From NCBI GenBank assembly GCA_017506865.1, contig JAFCMP010000117.1, positions 177,362 to 241,361 on the forward strand: a stretch of DNA of 64,000 nt, in the 5' to 3' direction. Shown here piece by piece: positions 53,701 through 63,806 of this stretch (position 1 is the first letter of the stretch; each line of letters starts with the position of its first letter). The translations under genes and the position numbers were made by a program. Under the pieces are notes generated by a model. That model saw only the letters and a list, made by a program, of their open reading frames with translations. It was not told the origin of the DNA and searched no databases. The stretch comes from Tribonema minus (Eukaryota; Sar; Xanthophyceae; Tribonematales; Tribonemataceae).

Positions 53701-55869
53701 TGCTGTGCGGGGAGTCTCGCAGCTGCGAGGAGTGGCGGCGCTTTCTCTGTCTGCTGGCGCGGCAATTGCGCGCGCTTCTCGACAGATGCAGTGTGATGAA
53801 GTCATACCTCAGGGGAAGCGTGACGACGCGTAGAGTGCAACTGAACCTCAAAGTATGCGCGGCGCATGGAGTACGTCTTTGCCAGTACCTGTTTGCCAGT
53901 GGCGACGCGAGCGGCGTCGGCAGTGAGAGTTCGCGTGCAGGCCGAAGTAGGTATCTGTAAGTGGTGCCAATGATTTCGCAACCTCGCTCCGCAGCAGTGC
54001 ATGCATGATGCCGCCGTATTTCCGTGATGCATTACGGCGTCAGCTTGAGCTGCCCATCATGATCAGCAAGGATAGGCGCAGCGACGTCATCGCAGCAGCG
54101 CTTGTCAAGTCCATTCTCGGTAGCGCTCTCACTTTTTTGAGGTAAAAGCTACATCATATCAGTTGTCACAATGCACCAGGCGTCTTCCAAGGAAGGCGTC
54201 GTTCCAAGTGAGCTGCAGCTCATACCCTGCTCCACAAGTATTGAGCGCTCTGCTGCTGAGCGCTGCACTGCCTCCCTTAGGTTGGCAGTCGCGCAGCCAC
54301 GATGGCCGTGCGTAGTGCTTGTCTGTTGCATCTGCCCCCGAAAAACTGTACGCACAGCATTTTGCGAAGTCACTCCAGGTGACAGACTGCCCACGATCTT
54401 GTGTTCTTCTGCTGAGCATCATCCTTGCCTTCCGCGTCACTCCAGCGTGGCGTCAATGCTACTTACCCTCTTGGCCGCCTGGCAGTGCCATCGCGCTGAT
54501 ATTCATCTGAGTGGCTTCAGCAGATGCATGTGCACAAATGTCAATCTCACAGCTTGCACGGAGTGTACTTCGACGTACACAGCCATGACACCCAAAACGC
54601 AATATAAAAAGTATTCCCCACCGTTGCCTGCTGCAATATTGATCGACACGTGGACTGTGAACTACTGCACACGGTGCGTGAGCTGTTCTGCACAGCGAGC
54701 TCAGTCTTAATGCTTCATGCCTCTACATGTGTCGCTGCATCTCCGTATGCGCATGTCACTCACACTCTGATATCTCCTCCTGCGGTGCGTCAACTCCTTC
54801 TGCCACAGCCATGTATGTATGCTCATGTCACTCACATTTTGAGTATCCTCCTGCGGTGCGTTGCGCATTCTGCTCACATTTGAGCATCCTCCTGCGGTGC
54901 GTCAACGTATTCCGCACGGCGAGCCCTTGATACTTTGAATGATACTTCGAAGTATGCTTCTGCATGCGCATGTCACTCACATTTTGAGTATCCTCCTGCG
55001 GTGTGTAAGCTCCTTCTGCACAGCGAGTTCGTCCAGTGTCTTCTGCGTCAGCCCGGTTCGCTTGACGTCCTTCTTGCACTTGGGGCACTGGAACACCTTC
55101 TTGCGCGAGAACTCGCGGTCGCAGCACGAGCCGCAGCTGCGGTTACGGCAGTTATGCACGCCAGTGCTCAGCTCTGTGATGATGCGCATTGTGAGGAACG
55201 CGAGAACTTGCGGTCGCAGCAAGAGCCGCAGCTGCAGTTACGGCAGTTACGCACACACAGCGCTCAGCTCTGTGTTCCGTGTCAGGAGGAACTCCGCACA
55301 ACGTGCGACCACTTGTGCTCAGAGACTGCACTGGTCACATCCTGAGTCTAATGGTGACATGCGCATCAGCAGTGGTATAACACGGCTCTAAGCCTTGGCT
55401 TGCTGTGGGCGTATGCTATCGTGTACGTACATTTGGAGACCCTTGCAGGGTGAGCAAAGTACACAAGAACATGAGCCATTCAACAAAGTGTGCCACCATC
55501 TAATACACCCCGTGTTGCCCATTTGTATGTACCCTGGCGTGTGCATGATAGGCATGGCCCGGGCATGAAAGTTAATGAAATGAGCGACGATCATGCACCC
55601 GAGCGTGCTCTCTTCTAAATGAAATGGGGAAAACTGAGATGCGCAGTACAGATGCCATATCCCAGTGGATGACATGTACGATCCCTAAATCGTCTGGCTT
55701 CAATGCCATCAGAAAGCTGGGGTATTGTAAGAGAGAGAATTTTTTGGACAAAAACTCACAATTTGTGGCCGCACAGGTTGTTGACGAGCAGCTTGTCCTG
55801 CGTGATCTTGTCCTCGCTCTTGCAGATGGAGCAGACATCTTCGTCCATGAGTCCGGCGTCGTACCCCAT
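50775..55869 (-). CDS. MNAT1: MAT1, CDK-activating kinase assembly factor (TFIIH subunit)
   Basis: Five minus-strand exons: 55869-55760, 55136-54981, 53525-53379, 52251-52067, 51088-50775. All junctions are GT-AG with matching phases, giving 303 residues against 309 in human MAT1. The N-terminal RING finger spans exons 1-2: DVCSICKSED...LCGHK then FCGSCCDREFSRKKVFQCPKC. The MAT1-specific motif follows (KELTHRRRILK, FNKTEEDFETLLEYNNYLAEVEDLIYDLTNGVD), then a long charged coiled coil (EEIIQNQARDMDTQRVVEQ...KHDKQAEAQRLRLKRRK) and a C-terminal segment ending WFEACGSLFDGG like the family's final helix. MAT1 stabilises CDK7-cyclin H and anchors it to TFIIH for transcription and cell-cycle control. 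The start may instead be the in-frame ATG at 55953 or 55848. Most of its introns contain copies of adjacent exon edges. Confidence 0.92.
51089..51375. repeat. G-rich (C-rich on the coding strand) low-complexity tract in the last MAT1 intron
   Basis: Repeated runs of 6 to 13 G broken by A or T. On the coding strand this is a very long C-rich pyrimidine stretch leading to the last acceptor (AG at 51090-51089). It has quadruplex potential on the plus strand. Confidence 0.75.
52178..52460. repeat. Two copies of the MAT1 exon-4 acceptor edge
   Basis: ATGGTCTGCTCCACGACGCG through CTCCTCCCTGCGCG-TACGCGTAATT occurs at 52190-52268 (authentic exon, acceptor at 52253-52252) and at 52381-52460 (intron copy). 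About 70 bp of exon and 15 bp of intron are duplicated almost without change, except for one extra G beside the acceptor. Confidence 0.85.
52774..52794. repeat. Interstitial TTAGGG telomere-like tract
   Basis: Three and a half perfect TTAGGG units inside MAT1 intron 3. Confidence 0.85.
52880..53460. repeat. Tandem copies of the MAT1 exon-3 donor edge
   Basis: The authentic exon end (53379-53460 on the plus map, TCACCTGTGCGCGTCCTCGT onward) is repeated at about 53233-53305 and 53091-53160, with weaker, older copies near 52975 and 52885. Each clear copy retains the donor (minus CACAG|GTGA) and GTTGAAGTTACTACTT-like intron sequence beside it. The period is about 142 bp. Confidence 0.85.
53537..53660. 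repeat. Three-copy tandem repeat upstream of MAT1 exon 3
   Basis: CCAGGGAAGCGGCGCGACGC then ATCGTCAAACTTCAAC, a unit of about 45 bp, occurs three times just upstream of the exon-3 acceptor. Confidence 0.8.
54741..55030. repeat. Copies of the MAT1 exon-2 donor edge
   Basis: The authentic end (CACTCACATTTTGAGTATCC then TCCTGCGGTG, from 54973) recurs near 54826 almost exactly, and in diverged form near 54756 and 54867. The 54826 copy keeps the donor sequence AAAAT|GTGAGT on the minus strand. Confidence 0.8.
55108..55262. repeat. Two copies of the MAT1 exon-2 acceptor edge
   Basis: CGCGAGAACTCGCGGTCGCA through GCTCAGCTCTGTG at 55106-55177 is repeated at about 55198-55272 with few changes. The acceptor region (minus CCGTAACCGCAG|CTGCGG) is preserved as CCGTAACTGCAG|CTGCGG in the intron copy. 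Confidence 0.8.
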
Positions 55870-56499
55870 ACTGGCTGCTCCCTGCAGTCGCTGCGCCCTG
55901 GCAGATTCTCTGCGCAGAGATTCCGAGCTTTTCCAGCGCCAAGAACAACACACACCAGAGTGTATATCACAGTTTTTGGCAAGTTGTAAACTTCACCTCG
56001 CTGTTGAAGTTTGTGGAACTGTGAACCACTCACAGTTGCGATTGCACAGGCTACCAACATCACAACAACCACCCGGCTGCGCAAAATTCAAGCCGCCGCC
56101 TCTTCTGATACCCGCTGTGAGCCAGGTGAGAATTCAACTTCAATTATAAGGCACTCTGCGCGTCGGCGTGCGTTGCTAGAGCAGCTTCTTGAGCTCACTC
56201 AAAAAAAATCATGACGCAAGGAATGCTTGTCTTGGCGCATTCGTCTCATCATGGTTTATTAAAGTGCGTGCTACGATTTGTACCCAAGTAATTGGTCCTC
56301 CTGACTGTCTGGTGTAGCTCTGGGCGACATGAGTATACATCAGCCCGACTCGTGAATCACCTCACTCAGTGCTGCAACAGGCCATGTCAGTCAGAACCTC
56401 AGCGTCACGCAGAATCGCTGCACTGTACGACATTGTCTCGCTGCCTCACTCAACTGCAAACGTTACTGCTCCGGGCTCTGTCCAGTTCACAGCACTGCA
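55870..56499. promoter_or_regulatory. Divergent intergenic region between MAT1 and the WKF gene
   Basis: About 630 bp holding both promoters. It includes CTGTTGAAGTTTG (56003) and CAACTTCAATTATAAGG (56135). No TATA box or other core element is certain. Confidence 0.4.
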
Positions 56500-58064
56500 A
56501 TGGCAAAGACGCAGCAGAAGTCCAGGAAGAAGCGGGTGGCGGCGCACATCAGGGCTGCTCAGGAGAAGAGGAAGTACAAGGCCGCAGAGGCAGGCGACGA
56601 CGTGCACGTGCCTAAGCTTGGCGCTAAGCGGCCCAGGACAGGTGGGCACCCGGGATCGCAGGGCACCCTGCACGACTGCTTTGTTTACAATAGCTTTTGA
56701 CTGGTGCTCTGATTTGCACCGGGGATCACAAGGCACCCTGCATGATGGCACTGGTCACAATGGCTTCAGAATGATACATTTCTTGCACATGCACGACTCC
56801 GAGCAGCCACAGGCGGGAGCGATGTACACATCCGGCCGCACAGCCGGCTGATGGTCGCAATCTGCAATACTGACTGGATGCCCAGGAATCTTCCTGGCTC
56901 TGTGTGCGGGCCGTCTTGGGCTTGCAAACGCTTGCAGGGCCTCCGCGCCTACCAATATGTGTAGTCTGTCTACCAATATGTGTAGTTTGTATGCTGTGAT
57001 TACGCGGCTGCTGCAACATCGACCACTACACCCCTGTCATTCGAGCCCTCTACCATGCGTGCGATGCCTCAACTACCCTGCTTGAAACACCGTTTCTTAC
57101 TGCGCTGTGCTACCGGCACTCCTCAGAAGCGGTAAAGGCGGCCGCCTCAGCAGACGATGGCGCGAGCGAGGCTAAGCACACAGCGCAGGCCAGGGCGCTG
57201 CGCGAGATGAGCGAAGCCAAACAGTACCTTAGGGCATGGAAGCAGAAGGAGGACGGTCAAAATAGTGGCTGGAAGTTCAACAAAAAGGTGAAGAATATTG
57301 TGCGCGCTTCTTCAGTCGCTGCCTCGTGCATGGGTCATGTACTTAAGTAATACAATCCCCTGGCAGCGCATGGCTGCATGTCAAATGTAATGGTGGCACA
57401 GGGCCACATGCATGCTGTAGGAGCCCCGCCCGCTGCATCAGCAGGTGACGATTTGATGTCTAGCGCGCACCCTTGCTACTTTGTGTTGATCATCAAGAGC
57501 CACCGTGTTCTCCAGTGGTACGACTTGTTGTGCAAGTCTGCTGCGCGGCCTCTGCAGCTGATGGCAATGGTGACGGCGTCCGCACTCAGGGACAGCCAGC
57601 CAGCCAGCCCACCTGGAGGTGCAGTTTTGCTGCTCATCACATTCTTCAGAAGTACGTGCGCGTGTAACTGCCAACGACATTTCTCTTGCCATCGCTGACG
57701 CGACGCTCTCGCGCCCACGCACGCGCGTGCTCAGGTGCAGGTCTGGCTGATACGGCACATGTACGACAGCGCGCGTGTCGACAAGAAGGACTTCAAGCTG
57801 CTCGCCGCGTACCTCGACGGCATGCAGGGCGCGGCGCGGCAGAGGCTCGCTGCGGAAGCGCGCGACGCCATTGAGAAGTGCGCGCCATTGCTGGATGATG
57901 ATGCGGGGGGGCAGGGCGAACATGGGGGTGGCAAGGGGGGGTTTCAGTTTGGGTTTGAAGAAGAGCAAGCGGAGGGGGGGGGGGCAGGGCCGGATGTGGT
58001 AGATAAGAAGACGGCGCGACTGATGCATGCGCGCGCGCTGCTGGTGGCGGAGGCGCTTGCGTAG
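56500..58064 (+). CDS. WKF-domain protein (C7orf50-like)
   Basis: Three exons, 56500-56641, 57151-57287 and 57735-58064, with phases 1, 0 and end, give 202 residues. The N terminus is very basic (AKTQQKSRKKRVAAH). The WKF domain is formed across the exon 2-3 junction: GWKFNKK joined to VQVWLIRHMYDSARVDKK, then FKLLAAYLDGMQGAARQRL. This matches the signature W-K-F-N-K-x-x-Q-x-W-L-x-R-H-M-Y-D of the C7orf50/DUF2373 family, which is nucleolar and linked to ribosome biogenesis in animals and yeast. A Gly-rich acidic linker and an Ala/Leu helix end the protein. Placing the acceptor at 57734 rather than six bases later keeps the family spacing. Confidence 0.85.
56642..56775. repeat. Two-copy tandem repeat after the WKF exon 1
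   Basis: GCACCCGGGATCGCAGGGCA then CCCTGCACGA...ACAATAGCTTTT is repeated at about 56712 as GCACCGGGGATCACAAGGCA..., a 65-70 bp unit starting at the donor site. Confidence 0.75.
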
Positions 58065-58486
58065 ACATCTTGGTGGGGGGCCGCGTAATCATGTTCAATG
58101 TCACCATCTCATGATGTAGTGTATGACGATGGGTGTGCTGAGTATGGCTTTTCCTCTTCTTTGTGGAGTTCATTTTGTGGCATGGGCTCCTTCTGTTTGT
58201 TGAGAGTGCGCGTGTTGGAGCATGCTTGAACTGACGCCAATGATGGTGGCGTCTGCTGCTGGTTCTCATGTAGAATGTAGACAAGCGCATGCTCAGGTCC
58301 TTCGTCCCAAAAGAAAGCTGCCACTGCGCGCCGCCTTCAATTGTTGTGAGGGCACATGGCAAAAACGTGCTATACTCTCTGTGTGCAACAGTCAGGTGCA
58401 CCGTCACCGTCTTCGCCTTCTTCAACTTCAATGCATCTGTTGAAGTGCGTGAAGTGTGCCAGAATATGAGGAAAGAGCGCTCAGCA

Positions 58487-61400
58487 ATGGTCTGTCGTTG
58501 TCCCTTCTTTGCGACTCTGGCTCTGGCTTGTCTGCTGGCCCCTGCGACATGCTTCAACAGCGCTTGTAGCAGCTTCACTTCACATTATCAAGCCCAGCCA
58601 CTGCAGCTCTCGCCAGCACACCAACGAGCGCAGTATGGCGGCAGGCACAAGCTTCAGCGCAGCAACAGCCCTAGCATGGCCCTAAAATTCAAGAGAAGAC
58701 GCACTCAAAACGTTACTGGCAATCTCTTCGTTGACGAGTCCTGCATAGACTGCGACGCCTGTCGGTGGATGGCCCCAGCCACGTACAAGCGAGTGGGGCT
58801 AGGCGCAGCAGTGCATAAACAGCCGGGAACAGAGAGCGAGGTGCAAGGTGCGCTCAGGGCCGTGCTAGCCTGCCCCACGGGCTCCATACGCTCGCTGAAG
58901 GGGGATCCCAGGGTCAAGGCTGCCTTTACGCAGTTCCCGGTGGCGGTGGCGCCGGATCAGCTGAAGGGGATCTTCCACTTGGGGTTTCACACGGTGGCGT
59001 CAGGCGGCTCTACTCCGTATCTCATTGTGCCGCCGAGCAGGCAGAACATCATGGTGGATGTGCCGCGGTGAGTGTTCGAGGGTGTGGTACTCGGAGACAT
59101 ACTCGTGACTGGCACACTGGTAGGATCGCATCGTGGCGGCGCTGCGACCGCGGCTCGCTCGCAAGTGAGTGCGCAAGCGTGCTGTCGCATGCCAGGTGAT
59201 CGTTGCACGACGCCCATGCATTAGCCGCAGCACGCAGGCAGGTGGCAACTGAATACCTGCACATCTGCTGCATGCACGACGCCGCGGTTACACAGACGCC
59301 GCTGCCGCATGCACGCCTCTGTGTCATCGCCGTCACGGCAGCGCCGCGGACACAGCGCGCTGCAGGCCCTGCTTGCAACACACGCGGCTGGCCGCGCATT
59401 CACCAATCGCCCTGATAAACGACACACCACACATCTCAGCCTGCCACCACCACTGCTCGTGCATCCGCCGTCTGTCTCACTTGCCACCGCCACCATCGCG
59501 CGCTGTGCCCGTTGCCCCCTGCGCGCGCGCTGCCGCACAGCTACTCCAAGCGGCTCGCAGACCTCGTGGACGCGGCGGGCGGCGTGCGCTACCTGTTCCT
59601 CACGCACGGCGACAACGCGCACGGGCACGCGGCGTGGAAGGCGCGCTTCCCCGCGGCGGAGCGCGTCATGCACGCCTTCGACACGCTGCCGCACACGCGC
59701 AGGGTGGAGCGCCGCATCGACGGCGACGGGCCGTGGCAGGTGCGTGCCGCGCGCGTGTAGAGTAGGTGTGTACTACTGTGGGGGATAGGGTTTGGAGCGG
59801 GGCTGGGGCAAGGGCTAGGGGCATTGCAAGGCGGTGCCGGGCTGGCCGCTGGCGGCGCTGGCTACGGCGCTGGCGCTGCCGCGGCCTCGAGGCGGAGACG
59901 CGGAGCGCACTCGCGCTTGGCGTTCAAGGCGTGGGGAAGTCAGATGCTGGCAGGGCATGGCTTGTGCCTTTGCGTTCAGGCGATCAGGCAGCCGACGCCA
60001 CGTTCCTCATCAGATGTTCTTGCGGCGCTGAAGTCGTCCCCGGCGGACGCGCGCGACGACGTGCGCCAGGCTGGCGGTCTCCTATCTCTACCTTCACTGC
60101 TCAGGGCGCTCACGGACCCGGTGCGGCTGTGTCTGCCGCAGCTGCGCGCGGTGCATTCACTACGCGACCACCACACATGCATACGCACCCGATGCCCAGA
60201 TCACAGCGCAGCGCAGTTGCGGCTCTCGGGAGCATGCCTCTACAGCGCCGTGTCTCACGCGAACGCGCCTGTAGCACCAACGGAACACGAGTCGCCGCCG
60301 GGCACAGCGGACCGCGCAGGCAGCGGAATGCGCCCCTGATCGCGGCGCAGCGGCTGCTCTGCGGTCACGTTTGCATGAAGCGCCTGCATCGAAGACCTAG
60401 TCGCGCCGTGAACAGCGGACCGCGCAAACGCCAGCTGCCGCGCACCCTACCCTCACAAGCCTCCTCAGTGGTCGCTGCGCCCGCCACACGCATTGAAGAC
60501 CCAGGCACCGTGCACAGCAGACCTCGCAAACGCGAGCCGCCAAGCGCCCTCATCAGGCCCCTGCGCGCCCCTCCCTGCACGCGCCCCCAAGGGCATTTCT
60601 TTGCTATGACTCGACACTTCAAAGCACTTGGCAGAAAGAACAGTATGACCTCACGGGTCGTATTTTTGACATTGAATATGACGCTGCCACCGCAGCTGGA
60701 CCCCGAGGGCACCGCCAAGATCGTCTACACGCCCGGTCACACGTACGGGTCGTGCGCGCTGCTGTACGCGCCCGCGCGCGCGCTCTTCACAGGCGACGCC
60801 GTGGGCTGGTCGTGGCGCCGCGACGCGCTCGACGGCTGGAGCCGCGAGAACAGGGCCGGGCTGCCGCGCCAGGCGGCGTCCATGCGGGCGCTCGCGGAGG
60901 TAGGCCTGTGGCGCGCGCTTTCAGATGGGCGTGCTGCTGATGTGTATGTAGATACCTCGAAGTACGCAGTTGGCAGGGTATGGTGCGCAGAGTGGGAGGG
61001 GGGCTGCCGCGCCAGGCGGCGCCGATGAGGGCGCCGGCGGAGGTGCATGGCGCCTTTTCATATCGCTTTGCTGTTGGAGCGCACGCTTGTTTGCGATCAC
61101 CTAATGTGCAGAACGGCTTGCAGAACGTTCAGAGGCGGGCTGCCGCGCCAGGCGGCGTTCATGAGGGCGCTGGCGGAGGTGCGTCGTGGCGCGCCCTTTC
61201 TATTTCCTGGTGTGCATGTATTGGTGTCGGCAGGGTACTGTGCGCAGAGTGGAGGTGGGTTGGCGCGCAGTCTTGGATCGCTGCGCTGGTGAGAAGTACG
61301 TATGTACCTCGAAGTGCGCAGTTGGCAGAGTATAGTGCACAGGACGGGGCGGTGCTGCCGCGCCAGGCGGCGTCCATGAGGGCGCTGGCAGAGCTGCGTA

Positions 61401-62667
61401 GCACGCAGTCTCGGATTGCTTCGGTGGTGAGAAGTACGTTTATACATCGAAGCATGCAGTTGGCAGAGTACAGTGCACAGAATAGGACGGGGGCTGCCGC
61501 GCCAGGCGGCGTCGATGCGGGCGCTGGCGGAGGTGGGGTCAGCGCGCGGTGCCGGATGTCATCAGATCGGCGTTGTTGATGCGCACAATCGGCAGGGTGT
61601 AGTGGACAGAACGGAAGAGCGGCGGCCGCGCCAGGCGGCGCCTATGCGGGCGCTGGCGGAGGTCCGTGGCGCGCCCTTTCTATTTCTTGATGTGTTGTAT
61701 GTATGGCATGTTCTTCGAAGTATGCGATCGGCAGGGTATAGTGCGCAGAACAGGGCGGGGAGGCCGCGCCAAGCGGCGTCGATGCGGGCGCTGACGGAGG
61801 TGGGTTGGCGCGCGCCGTCTCAGATCGCTTCGCTGGTGATGCGTATGCATGAATGCGGCCGGCAGCGTATAAAGTGCGCAGAGCGGGGCGGGGCTGGCGC
61901 GCGGCCATGCGTGCGCTGACGGAGGAGGGTTGTTGGCGTGCGGTGCCGGATGTCAGGTCGCGGCGCGCTGTTGATGTGCGCGCGTGTTCGCGATCGGCAG
62001 GGTACAGTGCACAGAATGGGAGGCGGCGGCCGCGCCAGGCGGCGTCCGTGAGGGGCGCTGACGGAGGTGCGTGGTGGCAACGGCGCGCTGTTGGTGTACG
62101 CGTGCGTTTGTGGAGGGTGCAGGACGGGGCGGGGCTCCCACGGCAGGCGCCGTTTGCAAGGGCGCTGGCAGAAGTGGGTGGCATTGCATGCTGTTCATGT
62201 GTGTGTAAGCATACACAGCTCGGTGCTCTGTGTACCTACGTGTGGCGTGCGGCGGCGGGCGCGCATGCGCCAACGCGTTATCGCCTACAGCATGAATGGT
62301 GAGCTCATTAGGGCTGAGACGGATCTCAATAGCTTGGCGCCCACTCTCCTTGCAGTATGAGGGTCTTGGCGCGTTGTCGCCTTTGTCCTCGCTGGATGTC
62401 ACAGAGACACCAGGCACACAGTGGCGAACAATGCAGATTTTCAAGTGGCAGTCAAAGCAGTTCTTCACATCCCTACTTGAAGAGTTCTCACATTGTGACC
62501 CAACTTATGCTATCTGTGTACTGTGCGTGCGAATGCAGGAGGACTTCGAGTGGATGCTGCCGGGGCGCGGCAGACAGTTGAAGTTTGCCAACGCAGACGA
62601 GCGGCGCGGGCAGCTGCTGGAGGCGGCAGACGCCTTTGAGGCAGCCGGGCAATCATTCACATTGTGA
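58487..62667 (+). CDS. Plastid-type ferredoxin/metallo-beta-lactamase fusion protein
   Basis: Four exons, 58487-59067, 59541-59739, 60696-60899 and 62539-62667, with matching phases, give 370 residues. The N terminus is a signal peptide (FFATLALACLLAPATC) followed by F and a Ser/Gln-rich stretch, the form of a bipartite presequence for a secondary plastid. A single [4Fe-4S] ferredoxin domain follows (ESCIDCDACRWMAPA ... ACPTGSI). Then comes a metallo-beta-lactamase fold: VDVPRYSKRLADLV, FLTHGDNAHGHAAWK (metal motif), VYTPGHTYGSCALLY, ALFTGDAVG, and a final FEWMLPGRGRQ in which R replaces the usual H of PGHG. This ferredoxin-MBL architecture is known from plant and algal chloroplast proteins of uncertain hydrolase function. 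An ATG at 58466 in the same frame would add seven residues. The third intron is filled with exon-edge copies. Confidence 0.88.
60855..62180 (+). repeat. Ten-copy array of the MBL exon-3 donor edge
   Basis: The authentic exon end GGGCTGCCGCGCCAGGCGGC, GTCCATGCGGGCGCTCGCGGAG|GT (GT at 60900) is followed by nine degenerate copies of the same 40-45 bp plus flanking intron (GATCGGCAGGGTA-TAGTGCGCAGA). Copies end near 61043, 61180, 61393, 61533, 61662, 61800, 61927, 62067 and 62174. Spacing is roughly 110-210 bp. At least seven keep GT at the donor position; the one near 61393 has lost it (GAGCTGCG). Confidence 0.9.
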
Positions 62668-63079
62668 CACAACACACATTGCATGATGCAACACTGCAAC
62701 TCGAGCTTGGCAACTGTTTTTTCTCTTTGACGTCAGCTGGGTTGCAACCGTTGAACAGCAACATTTGCCTGTGCGCCCGGGTGTTGTCGACACAACGCGC
62801 CTCGGTACCTGTATGAGCATCTATACGAGTATCGTACAGGTACCGTGGCGCGCGATACTCACACAGGAACTAAAATGCGTTGCATCGACAACACCTGACG
62901 TGTCTTTGCTTTGTGCAAGGCGGCCATTCAAACGGCTTGCAACATCATGTCTGTGCACGTGCCTGCATGGGTGCCTGATTGTGCGATTTCTGTCAGTACT
63001 TAAGTGGCGTGTCATGCGCTGCAGTGAAGCTGTGGTTGTCGTTGCTCATCGGACGTGCGGCAGCAGCAGCGCAGTGCTA
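62668..63079. other. Intergenic, downstream of the MBL gene
   Basis: No gene. It contains the foldback at 62779-62898. Confidence 0.5.
62779..62898. repeat. Foldback repeat
   Basis: GGTGTTGTCGACACAACGCG, then CTCGGTACCTGTAT, is mirrored by GTACAGGTACCG and, further right, GCGTTGCATCGACAACACC. The right arm is nearly identical to the unpaired sequence at 1142-1162, pointing to a dispersed hairpin family. Confidence 0.7.
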
Positions 63080-63625
63080 CTGCGGATTTCACAATGAATG
63101 ATTGGGAAAAAAAAACAAGAAAACACGATGAAAAATAAGAAAAACACGATGGAAAACACGATGAAAAACACGATTGTTTTTGCTGCATTCACGGCAACCT
63201 GGAGAGCCGCACGGTCGTATTGCACAACATCAGCGCATGCGCGGCGCTGTAAACATGTCAGCATTCGATTGCACGCCTTGCTGCTGCGTTTTAGTGCGCT
63301 TTGCATGGCGGGCGACTCAGCTGTCTGAATTAACCCGGCTGCTGCTCGTGTTCTTAAGTAACCACGCGCTGTGGGTCGTTTGGCGGCGCGCCATCCGCTG
63401 AGCGCCAGCAGAATGCATCATTCAATAGATTGCTGCACTCGGCGCTCGCTTACATCAGGTTTACAAGCAGCAACCTGTCCCTACCATGCAGCTTCAAGTG
63501 TGTCTCTTCGGGTCGATTCTTGTTTTCGCTGCTTGTTTTTCATCGTGTTTTCCATCGTGTTTTTCTTGTTTTTCATCGTGTTTTCTTGTTTTTGTTTTCC
63601 CAATCATTCATGTTGAAATCCGCAG
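63080..63625. mobile_element. MITE or foldback element with about 100-bp terminal inverted repeats
   Basis: The left end CTGCGGATTTCACAATGAAT, GATTGGGAAAA... is mirrored by ...TTTTCCCAATC, ATTCATGTTGAAATCCGCAG at 63595-63625. Both arms contain repeated ACACGATGAAAA units (63120-63175, and as TTTTCATCGTGT at 63535-63590). The 360-bp centre has no coding capacity. Clear TIRs without a transposase fit a non-autonomous DNA transposon. No certain target duplication was seen. The 30-aa Lys/Asn-rich frames within the arms are artefacts of the repeats. Confidence 0.75.
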
Positions 63626-63806
63626 CAGGTTAAAAGTTGGTCAACAGGATTAGGGCTTGGGGATAAGATTAGGGGCTTAAATCAACCCAGCAGTGCTCAA
63701 TTGTAGCTATGTGATCACACACATGGCATGCTTGCTGGCTGGCTAGAATTCAACGCTGAGATCAGGCGGCACATGGCACGTTTCGGAAGCAGTGCCAGCT
63801 CAGCGA

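Noticed and set aside
59766..60695. Upstream part of a 420-codon plus frame before the PGHT exon of the MBL gene
   Set aside because: Only the part after 60696 matches the MBL family; the upstream part follows no motif and lies between good donor (59740) and acceptor (60695) sites.
63098..63180. Lys/Asn/Met-rich frame (MIGKKKQENTMKNKK) resembling a disordered peptide
   Set aside because: It is generated by the ACACGATGAAAA repeat in the TIR of the element at 63080-63625.
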